In this document: one piece after another, positions 1 through 10,400 of the stretch
Layout: every line of letters begins with the position of its first letter
Numbering within the stretch: position 1 is the first letter of the stretch
DNA from: Flavobacteriia bacterium
Lineage (GTDB): Bacteria; Bacteroidota; Bacteroidia; Flavobacteriales_D; Crocinitomicaceae
Assembly (NCBI GenBank): GCA_947450325.1
Contig: CANFUT010000020.1
Coordinates: forward strand, 18,065 to 82,064
Direction: 5' to 3'
Length of the DNA: 64,000 nucleotides
Translations under genes and position numbers: made by a program
The notes under the pieces: model-generated
The model's input: only the letters and a program-made list of their open reading frames with translations
Databases searched by the model: none
What the model was told of the DNA's origin: nothing

Positions 1-2
1 AA

Positions 3-1439
3 GGCGGAAGCAGCAGAGCGCCTAAATTTCCATTGCCTTCCAACTATGAATTTTTACTTCGCTTCGGCGATTGGCAAAAAGATGAATTGCTGTTGAAACA
101 TGTGCATTTGACGCTTGAAAAAATGGCGCAAGGCGGAATTTATGACCAAATTGGCGGTGGTTTTGCACGCTATTCTGTCGATATGCTTTGGAAAGTGCCA
201 CACTTCGAAAAAATGCTTTACGACAATGGACAATTGGTTTCATTGTACGCCAAAGCTTACCAACAAACACCAAAATCGATTTACAAAAGAATTGCTTACC
301 AAACCGTTGAATGGATAGAACGCGAAATGTTGACTCCTGAAGGTGCTTTTTTCAGCGCGATTGATGCTGACAGCGAAGGCATTGAAGGAAAGTTTTACGT
401 TTGGCAAAAGGAAGAATTACAGAAACTTTTGGGCGAAGATTTCAACTGGGTCAAAGATTTCTATTCTGTGAATGGAAAAGGCTATTGGGAGGAAAATAAT
501 TACATTTTGTTGAGAGATGCGACAGATGAGCGTTTCGCCAATCAAATGCGCTGGACATTGGATGAGTTAGAGGAGAATATCCACAGAATCAATGATATTT
601 TGCGCACCGAAAGAGCACATCGCATAAAACCAGGCGTGGACGACAAATGTTTAACCGCTTGGAATGCTTTAATGCTCAAAGGATGTGTGGACGCTTATTT
701 TGCATTCAATGACGATTACTTCCTACACTTGGCGCTTAAAAATGCGCGTTGGATCAAACAATTTCAATGTGGAGAAAATGGGAAATTGCGCAGAAATTAC
801 AAAAATGGAAAATCAAATATCGACGGATTTTTAGAAGACTACGCCAATTCAATTGCGGCTTTTATTCGTTTGTATGAAGCAACATTTGATGAAACTTGGA
901 TTGAAATAGCGGCTGAATGGCTCGTGTTTACGCAAACACATTTTCAAGACGAAAAAAGCAAAATGTTCTATTTCACAAGCAATGAAACAGAATTGATTGC
1001 TAGAAAAATGGAGCTCAACGACAACGTGATGCCTGCAAGTAACAGCGTAATGGCATCGAATTTATTTTTACTTGGAAAATATTTGGAAGTGCCAAGTTAT
1101 ATTCAGGATGCAGAACAAATGATTGCTAATGTTTATGATGGCATGGAACATTACGGCTCAGGTTATTCCAATTGGTCAAATGCACTGTTGAATTTTGTTC
1201 AACCATTCGGTGAAATTTGTGTGTCAGGACCAAACGAAGAACAAATCAGGTCTGAAATTGCGAAAGTTTATTTACCAAATGTGATTTTATACGGCGGTCA
1301 AAAAGGAACTTTGCCAATTCTAAAAAACAGGATTTCAAATACAGAAAATCAGGTTTTTGTTTGTCATAATCAAACCTGCTTTCCGCCAGTTTCGGATGCA
1401 ACATCAGCGATTGATATTGTGAAAAACCTAAACAATTAA
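3..1439 (+). CDS. YyaL/DUF255-family protein (SSP411/SPATA20-like), 5'-truncated
   Basis: The frame is open from the left edge, with no start codon in the window, so the N-terminus lies outside. The visible 478 codons begin with a GGSSRAPKFPLPSNYEF-like segment that in this family follows an N-terminal thioredoxin-like domain. Hallmarks follow: GGIYDQIGGGFARYSVD, WKVPHFEKMLYDN and FFSAIDADSEGIEGKFYVW, part of an (alpha/alpha)6-barrel similar to glycoside-hydrolase/epimerase folds. Family members are cytosolic and poorly characterised; a thiol-redox or sugar-related role is only suggested by the folds. The C-terminus looks intact (stop TAA at 1437-1439). Family identity is strong; biochemical function is unknown. 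Confidence 0.88.
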   Translation, partial: GGSSRAPKFPLPSNYEFLLRFGDWQKDELLLKHVHLTLEKMAQGGIYDQIGGGFARYSVDMLWKVPHFEKMLYDNGQLVSLYAKAYQQTPKSIYKRIAYQTVEWIEREMLTPEGAFFSAIDADSEGIEGKFYVWQKEELQKLLGEDFNWVKDFYSVNGKGYWEENNYILLRDATDERFANQMRWTLDELEENIHRINDILRTERAHRIKPGVDDKCLTAWNALMLKGCVDAYFAFNDDYFLHLALKNARWIKQFQCGENGKLRRNYKNGKSNIDGFLEDYANSIAAFIRLYEATFDETWIEIAAEWLVFTQTHFQDEKSKMFYFTSNETELIARKMELNDNVMPASNSVMASNLFLLGKYLEVPSYIQDAEQMIANVYDGMEHYGSGYSNWSNALLNFVQPFGEICVSGPNEEQIRSEIAKVYLPNVILYGGQKGTLPILKNRISNTENQVFVCHNQTCFPPVSDATSAIDIVKNLNN

Positions 1440-1503
1440 TGTACTAAAGTGTTTGTAATTAAAACGTTCAAAATAATTTACAAGTAATTCAAAAATCTTT
1501 AAT

Positions 1504-1511
1504 TATCTTCG
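1504..1511 (+). promoter_or_regulatory. Possible -7 element TATCTTCG for the TonB-dependent receptor
   Basis: This is a near match to the Bacteroidota -7 consensus TAnnTTTG, 31 nt before the ATG at 1543. No TTG is seen at the expected -33 spacing, so this is a weak call. Confidence 0.35.
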
Positions 1512-1542
1512 AATCAAATATTAAAATAAGTCAACTTATTCA

Positions 1543-3783
1543 ATGAAAAAAAGCATCATTCTTCTACTTTTACTGTTCGTTGGGATTTCAGTAAATTCCC
1601 AAATATTAGTTCGAGGTACAGTAAAAGACAACAAAGGAAAACCAATTAAATTAGCTTCAATTACATTGATTGACACTTATGATGGTGCAACTTCAGATTC
1701 TTTGGGTAAATTTTCCTTCAAAACGTATGACAAAGGCGAATATGCCATTTCTGCTTCACTGATCGGCTATCGCACGCAAACAATTAAAATTCTGCTTGAA
1801 AAAGATACCGCAGTGGCAAATTTTATTCTCAAAGACGACATCACGGAATTGGATGCTGTGACAATAACTGCTGGTTCTTTTGAAGCGAATGACAAGAAAC
1901 GAGCAACGGTTTTGAATCCTTTAGATATTGTAACAACTGCTGGTGCTGGCGCTGATATTTCTTCCGCATTGCAAACACTTCCGGGTGCGCAACGTGTTGG
2001 CGAACAAGAAGGATTGTTCATTCGCGGTGGTTCTGCAGAAGAAAGTAAAATCATCATTGATGGCGCTGTAGTAAATAATTTTTTTTTCAGTTCAGTTCCA
2101 GGAATTCAGCAAAGAGGAAGATTCTCTCCCTTTTTGTTCAGCAGTACCGCTTTCAGTACAGGAGGCTATAGCGCACTTTACGGTCAAGCATTGAGTGCAG
2201 TTTTGAATTTGGAAAGTATCGATATTCCTGATGCTTCTGAAGTTCAATTTGGAATTTCACCTATTTTCACCAATGCAGGATTTCAGAAAGTAGCCAAATC
2301 CAAAAAAGCCAGTTTTGGAATGAGTTATTCATATACCAATTTGGAATTATACATGAAATTGATTCCTCAGGGACCAGACTTTTTCAGACCGCCAACTTCT
2401 CACAATTTGGACGCGAATTTTAGAATGAAAACTTTCAAAAATGGAATGGTAAAAGTGTATGGTTATCTAAACACTTCAAGATTGGGATTGAAAAATAATT
2501 CATTCGACAGTGTGGGACTTTACAATCAATTTAAGCTCAACAATGTGAATTGTTTTGTCAATGTAAGTTGGAGACAACCGCTTGGAAAAGGCTGGAAATT
2601 ATTTGCCGTTACAAGTTACAGCGACAATGTGGACAATATCCGCGGTGAAGTACAAGACAAAGACTACAATAGATTACCAATTACTGGAATTGCTGCATTG
2701 GATAATAAAAGTTTTGACATCGATGCAAATAAATCTATGTTGCAATTTAGAACGGTGGTTGAGAAAAAAATCAAAGGATTAAATGCGATTCGTTTCGGAG
2801 GTGAGACTTGGCGAAATGAAGACAGAAGTAATTTTAAATTCTATTACGCTAATTTTAAAACATTTGTACCAGAAACATATTCCGCAGGATTTGTAGAGTC
2901 AGACATTTTCATCAGTAAAAAATTGGCTTTCAGACCAGGACTTCGATACGAATATTCAGCGTTGACACAAAAAGCAAACATCGCACCAAGAGGAAGTATT
3001 TCTTATTTGCTCGCGAAACCAACTCAAATTAGTTTTGATTACGGTATTTTTTACCAAACGCCTGATCGAAAATACTTGACGCAACAAAGTAATTTTGATT
3101 TCACAAGAGCGGATCATTACATCTTGACTTTCCAACATTTTACCAAAGATTACACTTTCAGAGCCCAAGTTTTCGATAAAGAGTACAAAAGCTTATTGAA
3201 AACAGATTCAACGAATCAATTTGCGGTGAGTACAGATGGATACGGTTACGCACGAGGAATTGAAATCTTTTGGAGAGATAAAAAAACCATCAAAGGATTG
3301 GATTATTGGATTAGTTATTCCTACCTTGACACGAAAAGAAATTACTTGAATTTCCCGATTTATGCACAACCAAATTTTGCTGCCAATCACACTGGAAGTG
3401 TTGTGATTAAGAAATTTTGGTCTAAGAAAATGTTTGGAATCAATTGGAGTTACAATTGGGCAACAGGAAGACCTTATTACAACCCAAATAAACCTTCGGA
3501 ACAATATTTGAGTGACAGAACGAAATTTTATAGTACAAACAATTTCAGTTTCAATTGGATTACCAAAGTAATGAAAAGCAATGCGGTTTTTGTAGTGGGT
3601 ATAAACAACGTTTTTAATCAAAAGCAAGTTTTTGGTTATACTTACAGTTCAAGAATCAAAGACGACGCAGGATTATTTTTAAAACAAGCCGTTGGACCAC
3701 CAGCATCCATGGGCTTTTTCATAGGTTTGTTCATGAGCTGGGGTGTCGATAGAACGCAACAATCTATCAATAATAATTTGTAA
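1543..3783 (+). CDS. TonB-dependent outer-membrane receptor with carboxypeptidase-like N-domain
   Basis: 746 aa. It has a Sec signal peptide (MKKSIILLLLLFVGISVNSQ), then a carboxypeptidase-D regulatory-like beta-sandwich at about 22-110 (VRGTVKDNKGKPIKLASITL). A plug domain follows at about 115-240 (LQTLPGAQRVGEQEGLFIRG, IIIDGAVVNN). The rest is a long aromatic-rich beta-barrel whose last residues are a predicted extracellular or periplasmic tail. It should import a ligand through the outer membrane using TonB energy; the substrate cannot be told from sequence. There is no FecA-type N-terminal signalling domain and no SusD partner. The next gene starts 10 nt downstream, so the two are probably co-transcribed. 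Confidence 0.9.
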   Translation: MKKSIILLLLLFVGISVNSQILVRGTVKDNKGKPIKLASITLIDTYDGATSDSLGKFSFKTYDKGEYAISASLIGYRTQTIKILLEKDTAVANFILKDDITELDAVTITAGSFEANDKKRATVLNPLDIVTTAGAGADISSALQTLPGAQRVGEQEGLFIRGGSAEESKIIIDGAVVNNFFFSSVPGIQQRGRFSPFLFSSTAFSTGGYSALYGQALSAVLNLESIDIPDASEVQFGISPIFTNAGFQKVAKSKKASFGMSYSYTNLELYMKLIPQGPDFFRPPTSHNLDANFRMKTFKNGMVKVYGYLNTSRLGLKNNSFDSVGLYNQFKLNNVNCFVNVSWRQPLGKGWKLFAVTSYSDNVDNIRGEVQDKDYNRLPITGIAALDNKSFDIDANKSMLQFRTVVEKKIKGLNAIRFGGETWRNEDRSNFKFYYANFKTFVPETYSAGFVESDIFISKKLAFRPGLRYEYSALTQKANIAPRGSISYLLAKPTQISFDYGIFYQTPDRKYLTQQSNFDFTRADHYILTFQHFTKDYTFRAQVFDKEYKSLLKTDSTNQFAVSTDGYGYARGIEIFWRDKKTIKGLDYWISYSYLDTKRNYLNFPIYAQPNFAANHTGSVVIKKFWSKKMFGINWSYNWATGRPYYNPNKPSEQYLSDRTKFYSTNNFSFNWITKVMKSNAVFVVGINNVFNQKQVFGYTYSSRIKDDAGLFLKQAVGPPASMGFFIGLFMSWGVDRTQQSINNNL

Positions 3784-3793
3784 ATTAGAAAGA

Positions 3794-4432
3794 ATGAAAA
3801 AAGGATTAATTTTAATGTTTGTGTTGATTACAGGAATGTTGTCTGCACAAGAAATGAGCAAGTACGAAGCTGGAATGACCAAAGCTTTGGCAAAAATGAA
3901 AACAGATTCAACTATTGCGGATTACACAGCAACTTCTGCTTTGTTTGAGCGTATTGGTGATGCTGAAAAAGACAAATGGTTGCCTTATTATTACGCTGCA
4001 TACACCAATTACATGACTGGTTGGATGGACGAAAAAGCAGACAAAGACAAGATTGCTGAAAAAAGCATTCAATTGATTGAAAAAGCAGAAGCTTTAGACC
4101 CTAAAAATGCTGAATTGTTCTGCATGAGAAACATGGTTGCAGTGCAACAAATGATGGTTGACCCTAGTTCACGTTGGATGAGCTACGGAAGAAAAGCATC
4201 AAAAGCATTGGAACAAGCCAAAGATGTGGATCCAAACAATCCGCGAATTTACTATTTGGAAGCACAATCAACTTTCAATACGCCAGAAGCATTTGGAGGT
4301 GGAAAAAAAGCGGCCAAGCCAAAATTTGAAAAAGCAGTTGAAATGTATGCTGCGTTCAAACTTCCTTCTACTTTGCATCCAGATTGGGGAAAAGAAGAAG
4401 CAACCAAAATGTTGGAAGAGTGCAATAAATAA
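3794..4432 (+). CDS. Secreted TPR-like protein, partner of the TonB receptor
   Basis: 212 aa from the ATG at 3794, preferred over an upstream in-frame start at 3743 because it begins directly with a signal peptide (MKKGLILMFVLITGMLSAQ) and avoids a 41-nt overlap with the receptor gene. The mature part is helical and Ala/Lys-rich with TPR-like segments (about 75-105 AEKSIQLIEKAEALDPKNAE; about 140-160 ALEQAKDVDPNNPRIYYLEA). It lies 10 nt after the receptor gene. Likely periplasmic, with a role linked to the receptor; the exact function is not recognised. A terminator follows at 4453. Confidence 0.8.
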   Translation: MKKGLILMFVLITGMLSAQEMSKYEAGMTKALAKMKTDSTIADYTATSALFERIGDAEKDKWLPYYYAAYTNYMTGWMDEKADKDKIAEKSIQLIEKAEALDPKNAELFCMRNMVAVQQMMVDPSSRWMSYGRKASKALEQAKDVDPNNPRIYYLEAQSTFNTPEAFGGGKKAAKPKFEKAVEMYAAFKLPSTLHPDWGKEEATKMLEECNK

Positions 4433-4452
4433 AAAGAAATGTTTTGAAAATG

Positions 4453-4480
4453 AAAGGAATCTGAAAAGGTTCCTTTTTTT
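4453..4480 (+). terminator. Rho-independent terminator after the receptor/TPR operon
   Basis: AAAGGAATC pairs with GGTTCCTTT across a 6-nt loop (one G-U pair), followed by a run of T. It sits just after the TPR gene and between convergent genes. Confidence 0.75.
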
Positions 4481-4494
4481 TATTGATGGATTTT

Positions 4495-5292
4495 TTATAC
4501 GTTTCCAATCACGCACAATGCCTCCAAGTGTGGCGTTGGACTTCCACCCTTTGGTTCCAATGTAATAGCGAAGGCTTGACTTTTTGCTATCGATTTCATG
4601 GAAATCAAATCATGGTTGGATTTTGAATCAAAAACACCAGCATCTATTGGTTTGCCATCCACCAACGCCCACAATTGATATTGTTTTTCGTCAGGCGATT
4701 TAGGCAATTCAATTCCAGTTAAAATAACTTGTTTTTGCTTTTGATTCCAGAAAATTACTGCGTGAGAATCTTTTGAGGCGGGAACACCAGTCAAAGCAAC
4801 TTTCAAGGTTGATGGATCAGCGATAAGATTCAATTTGTATTCAATTTGATTCAATGAATCTTTGGTTTTTAAAACTTGTGCATTTAAATCCTTCACTTTT
4901 TGAAGATTTGACGCCATTGCTTTTTGGGAAATATTTAATTCACTGAAAAAATAAATCGCCAAGCTGGAAACTGAAAAAAGAAGTGTAAACGTGGCAGCGT
5001 AAGCCAACCAAGAAATGCTTTTTTGATTTTTTTCTGAATCAGGTTTTAAATTAACCACCGAAGTAGATTCTGCATTCATCGCATTCCAAATTTGCGTTTG
5101 AAGTGCATCATTTGGTTCGATGGCATTTTCCATCGCTACTGTTTGAAATGCTTGTTGGATTTCCAAATACTCTTGTTGAATAGCCAGATTTTCTTGAAAC
5201 ATTTTTTCAACCAAGACAATTTCAGAATCAGAACATTCACCTAAAAAATAACGCTCAAGAATCCCAGAGGCAATAAATGATTCGGTTTCCAA
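4495..5292 (-). CDS. Anti-sigma factor, RskA-type
   Basis: 265 aa. The N-terminal 90 residues form a small anti-sigma-like helical domain (ILERYFLGECSDSE, a zinc-less ASD start). One membrane helix follows at about 95-117, then a coiled coil at about 120-155. A C-terminal RskA domain runs from about 160 to 262 (GTGIELPKSP-like strand, YQLWALVDGKPIDAGVF, FAITLEPKGGSPTP). It should hold the adjacent ECF sigma factor at the inner membrane and release it on an envelope signal. The only start compatible with the domain is TTG at 5292-5290, one base after the sigma gene stop, implying translational coupling. A later ATG (residue 54) would remove much of the anti-sigma domain. Confidence 0.88.
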   Translation of the reverse strand: METESFIASGILERYFLGECSDSEIVLVEKMFQENLAIQQEYLEIQQAFQTVAMENAIEPNDALQTQIWNAMNAESTSVVNLKPDSEKNQKSISWLAYAATFTLLFSVSSLAIYFFSELNISQKAMASNLQKVKDLNAQVLKTKDSLNQIEYKLNLIADPSTLKVALTGVPASKDSHAVIFWNQKQKQVILTGIELPKSPDEKQYQLWALVDGKPIDAGVFDSKSNHDLISMKSIAKSQAFAITLEPKGGSPTPHLEALCVIGNV

Positions 5293-5293
5293 C

Positions 5294-5839
5294 TTAACTT
5301 TCTTTTAAGAGATTTCTCAATTCTAATAAAGCGGCTCTTGTTCTGGTTTTGACGGTTCCTAAAGGAATCCCAAATTCATCAGCATACTCTTGTTGCGTGA
5401 ATCCTTTCATGTAAATGAATTCAATCAAATTTTGGTATTCTTGACGTAATTTTAAGACCGTTTCTTTCAAACCGATGATGTCCATTTGTGCAGTATTATC
5501 AACTTTGTTGTTGTTATCTACGACACGTTCATCCAATTGGATTTTATATTTCACATGTTTTGAACGATTTGAGTCAATCGCTGAATTTCTTGCGATGTTT
5601 AACATCCACGTAAAAAGTGTTCCTTTTCCTCTTTCGTACGTTTCAATATTTTTCCAGATTTTGACGAATGTATCTTGCAAAACATCATTGGCTCGTTCTT
5701 CGTCGACCACGACGCGAGAAATAATTCCAAGCAACGCAGCAGCATAATGATCGTAGAGATATGAAAAGGCAGTTTCAGATTTTCCTTTTAGCAAGGAAAT
5801 CAAATCTTCTTCAGTTATTTTTTGTTCGATTTTTGGCAT
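5294..5839 (-). CDS. ECF RNA polymerase sigma factor (SigK-like)
   Basis: 181 aa. Region 2 is clear (about 25-90; DVLQDTFVKIWKNIETYE, then GTLFTWMLNIARNSAID). Region 4 is at about 125-178 (GFTQQEYADEFGIPLGTVKTR, ending in the recognition helix). It directs RNA polymerase to an unknown stress or envelope regulon. It is paired with an RskA-type anti-sigma whose start lies one base downstream. A strong promoter with correct -33/-7 spacing lies 10 nt upstream of the ATG, giving a very short leader. The pair is divergent from kbl. Confidence 0.92.
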   Translation of the reverse strand: MPKIEQKITEEDLISLLKGKSETAFSYLYDHYAAALLGIISRVVVDEERANDVLQDTFVKIWKNIETYERGKGTLFTWMLNIARNSAIDSNRSKHVKYKIQLDERVVDNNNKVDNTAQMDIIGLKETVLKLRQEYQNLIEFIYMKGFTQQEYADEFGIPLGTVKTRTRAALLELRNLLKES

Positions 5840-5848
5840 AGACTAAGA

Positions 5849-5878
5849 CAAAACTAATTAATTGAATCAAAAAACCAA
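5849..5878 (-). promoter_or_regulatory. Promoter of the ECF sigma operon (TTG-N19-TAGTTTTG)
   Basis: On the reverse strand TTG (5878-5876) is followed after 19 nt by TAGTTTTG (5856-5849), an exact fit to the Bacteroidota -33/-7 pattern. Transcription should start near 5845, only about 6 nt before the sigma ATG. Confidence 0.75.
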
Positions 5879-5986
5879 GAGAAATGAATATTTATCCGAT
5901 TTAGATTTTCAAAAACAAGAATTCAATAACCATTCAGAAATTTTCCAATTTTTTAATAAAATAGACTGTTCAAAAATTGAAAATGT

Positions 5987-5994
5987 TACCTTTG
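5987..5994 (+). promoter_or_regulatory. -7 promoter element TACCTTTG of kbl
   Basis: Exact TAnnTTTG. The predicted transcription start near 5998 leaves a 24-nt leader to ATG 6022. It lies inside any reading frame begun at the upstream ATG 5977, and so rules that start out. Confidence 0.65.
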
Positions 5995-6021
5995 ATTTTC
6001 AATAATCAAAAGCAGGGTATC

Positions 6022-7212
6022 ATGTACGGGAAAATGAAAGATTTTTTGGCAAATGAATTAAAAACGATTGAAGAAGGAGGAATTTTCAAACGAGAAAGAA
6101 TCATTACATCACCTCAAGGGGCGAAAGTAACTGTTCAATCTGGAGATGAGGTAGTCATCATGTGTGCCAACAATTATCTCGGACTTTCTTCTCACCCGGA
6201 AGTAATTCAAGCAGCGAAAGATACTTTAGATTCTCACGGTTATGGAATGTCTTCTGTGCGTTTCATCTGTGGAACCCAAGATATTCACAAAACATTAGAG
6301 CGCAAAATTGCTGAGTTTTACGGAACGGAAGATACCATTTTGTATGCTGCCGCTTTTGATGCCAATGGAGGTGTTTTTGAACCACTTTTCACTGAAGAAG
6401 ATGCGATTATTTCTGATGAATTGAATCACGCTTCGATTATTGATGGTGTTCGTTTGTGTAAAGCACAACGTTACAGATACAAGCACTCAGACATGGCTGA
6501 CTTGGAGGCACAACTGATTGCAGCCCAAGCGCAAAGATTTAGAATTATCGTAACAGATGGTGTTTTCTCTATGGATGGCGACATTGCCAAAATGGATCAA
6601 ATCAATGAATTGGCAAAAAAATACGATGCATTGATCATGACTGATGAGTGTCACTCCGCTGGATTTATCGGTAAAACAGGTCGCGGTGTTCCTGAATATT
6701 GTGGCGTAAACGGTGAAATTGACATCATCACAGGTACGCTTGGAAAAGCGCTTGGTGGTGCTATGGGTGGTTACACAACTGGAAGAAAAGAAATCATCGA
6801 ATTGTTGCGTCAACGTTCTAGACCATATTTGTTTTCAAATTCACTTGCTCCTGCAATTGTGGGTGCATCGATCAAAGTTTTCGATATTTTGAGTTCAACT
6901 ACGGAATTGAGAGATAAATTAGAAACCAACACAAAATACTTCAAGGAAAGAATCATCGCTGCTGGCTTTGATATCAAACCAGGAGATTCTCCAATTGTTC
7001 CAATCATGTTATATGATGCGGCACTTTCCCAGCAATTTGCTGATAAACTATTGCAAGAAGGTGTTTACGCAATTGGATTCTTTTATCCAGTGGTTGCCAA
7101 AGGTCAAGCGAGAATCAGAACGCAAATTTCTGCGGCACATTCGATTGCCGATTTAGATAAAGCAATTGCTGCTTTTATTAAAGTTGGGAAAGAACTAAAT
7201 GTCATAAATTAA
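6022..7212 (+). CDS. kbl: Glycine C-acetyltransferase (2-amino-3-ketobutyrate CoA ligase)
   Basis: 396 aa, matching the usual length of about 398. It is a PLP enzyme of the alpha-oxoamine synthase family; it cleaves 2-amino-3-ketobutyrate with CoA to glycine and acetyl-CoA, the second step of threonine breakdown. Visible motifs: [48 protein letters not shown], and the PLP lysine in [14 protein letters not shown] (Lys242). The start at 6022 gives [13 protein letters not shown], aligning with known N-termini; the upstream ATG at 5977 precedes the promoter. The partner, an SDR-type threonine dehydrogenase, lies 13 kb away at 19274. Confidence 0.96.
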   Translation: MYGKMKDFLANELKTIEEGGIFKRERIITSPQGAKVTVQSGDEVVIMCANNYLGLSSHPEVIQAAKDTLDSHGYGMSSVRFICGTQDIHKTLERKIAEFYGTEDTILYAAAFDANGGVFEPLFTEEDAIISDELNHASIIDGVRLCKAQRYRYKHSDMADLEAQLIAAQAQRFRIIVTDGVFSMDGDIAKMDQINELAKKYDALIMTDECHSAGFIGKTGRGVPEYCGVNGEIDIITGTLGKALGGAMGGYTTGRKEIIELLRQRSRPYLFSNSLAPAIVGASIKVFDILSSTTELRDKLETNTKYFKERIIAAGFDIKPGDSPIVPIMLYDAALSQQFADKLLQEGVYAIGFFYPVVAKGQARIRTQISAAHSIADLDKAIAAFIKVGKELNVIN

Positions 7213-7487
7213 TTTTCAATTGAATGACAATATTTAATTGTCAGAAGACTATCAATTAGGTTTTTAGTTTAAAAATGAATAAGTCATTCAATTAAATCTA
7301 TTTATAGAAAAATAAGTAAAAGTGACCCTAAAATATCTTAAAAATGATTTAACTTTTTTTTTGAAAATGGGGATTATTTATTACCTTGTCAAGAAATTGG
7401 AAATAAAAGACTTTTTCAATTTTTATTTTGAATGGTAATTATCAAAGCGGTAGGTAATTGAAGTTTTAGTAAGGTTTCAAGATTTTT

Positions 7488-10400
7488 ATGGAAAAGTTAG
7501 AACTCGAGATTTCACAAAAAGAAAAGGAAAGAATTTTTGCGCTGCATGATTATGTTGCATTAAATTCTTTTCCTGAGAGAGATTTTGATGAAATCACGAA
7601 ACTCGTTTCCTTTATTTGTGATGTTCCACTTGCTTTGATCACCTTTGTTGGTGAAAAAACCATTATTTTTAAATCACATTATGGCACCGATGCTACTGAA
7701 TCTGCAAGAGAAGGGAGTTTCTGTTCTTATACTTTAGAGCAAGATGGCGTTTTTGTCGTTCCAAATACAAGAAAAGATAAAAGATTCGTCGATAATGAAT
7801 TGGTTACTGGAGATTTTGACATTCAGTTTTATGCTGGTGCTCCTTTAGTTAATAATGATGGATTTGCACTTGGAACTTTATGCGTATTAGACCACAAACC
7901 AAGAGAACTTACTGAAAAACAAATCGAAGCCATTAAAATTCTTTCAAATCAAGTTATTCAATTAATTGAAGTGCGTAAAAAAAATGCACAACTTGAAGAA
8001 AGTAAATATGCTTATAAATCACTTTTTGATCAAAACCCAGACGCCGTTTTTTCATTTGATATTAACGGACGATTTATTCATGCGAATTCAGCATTGACTA
8101 AAATGGTAGAAATTGGTGAAAATGAATTAAAAAGAACCACATTTGTGCGATTTGTAGCACCTGAGTATAGAGATAAAGTAACCAACACTTTTAGAAAAGC
8201 TGCAAGTGGACTTCCACAACACTATTATGCCGAAATTATTTCCACAACAGGAAAAAGAATCATGGCCAGTATTACAAATATTCCAAATATTAAAAATGGA
8301 GAAGTAATTGGTGTTTTTGGAATAGCAAAAGACATTACTGAAAAACATCATTTACAAGAAAATTTATCCATGATTCTCAACAATACCAGAGAATCTTTTA
8401 TGATTTTGGATAGAAAGTTGAATGTTGTTTTCTACAATGAATCGGCAAAACACCATGCTGAAGTCATTCTTGATCGAGCAATTTATGAAGGAATGAATAT
8501 CCTTGAAATTGCCACTCCTGATAGAATTCCTCAATTATTAGAATTATATAATCGCGTTTTTGAAGGTCAAATTACACAAACGGAAATTCCAATTGAATTT
8601 CAAGATCGAGAAACAGTTTGGATTTCAAATGTTTTCAGTCCTGTTGTGAATGAAAGTGGAGAAATTTACAATGTGATTGTTACCACTTTAGATATTACTG
8701 AAAGAAAAAAATCTCAATTAAAACTTGAAAAAAGTGAACTTGGACTAAAACAAGCGCAAGAAATTTCAAACATTGGAAGCTGGGAAATCGATTTTCTACA
8801 ATTGAAATCTACTTGGTCTGATGAGATGTACCGAATTCTCGGGCTGGAAGTGGGCGAAATTGAACCAAACTTGAGTAATTTCCTTCAATCAATTCATCCT
8901 GAAGATGCTGAACGAGTTACAAAAGCTTACAATCAGCAGCACCACATTGATAAACCTCATAAATCGACACATCGAATTGTGAGACCAAACGGAGAAATTC
9001 GCACTGTATATTCTGAAAATAAATTCATCAGTGAGAATGATAAAACCATTGGTTTATATGGAATTATCAGAGATATTACAGAAATTCAAGAATCTGAAGA
9101 ACAGCTGAAAAGCAGTGAACAAAAAACGCGCTTGATTATGAACGCGTCACTCGATTCAATCATTTGGATTGAAGCTTCTGGAATCATCACTTTTTGGAAT
9201 CCCCAAGCTGAAGCATCATTTGGTTGGACGAAAGAAGAAGCGATTGGACAAAATTTGATTGAATTGATTGCGCCAAGAAGCGACCGAAATTTATATTTCA
9301 AATCGATTCGCAATTACATAGAAAAAGAAGATGAATCCGCACTCAATGTAATGGTTGAGAAATCTGCAATTACGAAATCGAATCAAGAATTTCCAATTGA
9401 GTTAACGGTAATTCCAATCAAACAACACAATGAAATTACTTTTTCAGTTTTCATTAGAGACATTTCTGAAAGAAAACGTTTTAGTACTGAATTAGAATTG
9501 TCAGAAAAAAGATACCGAAACTTGTTCTATTTGAGTCCATTACCTATGTGGGTGTACGATTTGACAACTTTCGAATTCTTAGATGTAAACGACGCAGCCG
9601 TTCGCCAATATGGTTATACGCATGAAGAGTTTTTGTCCATGACTTTGGATGAAATCAGACCAGAAGACGAACTTGGAACTTTTGAAAAAGCGCTGAATTA
9701 TGTGAAAAAATCAGTTGTTTTCCATCGCGGTGACTTTAGACACAAAAAGAAAAATGGCCAAATCATCGATGTAGACGTTCAAAGTAACATGATTGATTAT
9801 GCAGGAAAAGATGCCAGACTGATTTTAGCAATTGATATCACTCGTGAACGTGAAAATGAACGCGAACTTAAAAAATTAACCCACAGTCTGGAGCAAAATG
9901 TGAAAGAGCGTACACTTGAATTAAATCAAGCAAATCAATTACTTTCATACCAGCATCAACAAACGCGCGACAGTATCACATACGCGCAAAATATTCAATC
10001 GTCTATTTTACACAGTGAATCAGATATTTCATCGCTATTTAGAGATTCATTTGTATTATTCAAGGCCAAAGACAAAGTAACAGGAGATTTTTTCTGGTGT
10101 CACGAAACGGATGATCATTATTTCTTAGCCGTGTTAGATTGCACCGGACACGGTGTTCCTGGCGCCATGATTTCAATGGTTGGATTCCAATTACTGAATC
10201 AAATTGTGATTATTAATGGAGAGATTTCACCTGCAGAAGTTTTAAGACAATTGGATTCTGAAGTAGTCAATTTATTTCACCAAAACCAAGAAGAATCTAA
10301 CTTGGATGGAATGGATATGATTTTCTGTAGAGTCAATAAACACAAAAGAGAATTACATTACGCAGGTGCACAAAGACCACTGTTTTACTACACGGATGAT

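Noticed and set aside
1543..5839. FecIR-type signalling between the TonB receptor and the sigma/anti-sigma pair
   Set aside because: The receptor lacks an N-terminal signalling domain, the anti-sigma is RskA-type not FecR-type, and the strands and a terminator separate the units.
5977..6021. Upstream in-frame ATG giving Kbl a 15-residue extension
   Set aside because: The promoter -7 element TACCTTTG lies within this stretch, and the shorter protein matches the family length and N-terminus.
7226..7242. GACAAT/ATTGTC hairpin after kbl as terminator
   Set aside because: Short AT-rich stem without a following T run.
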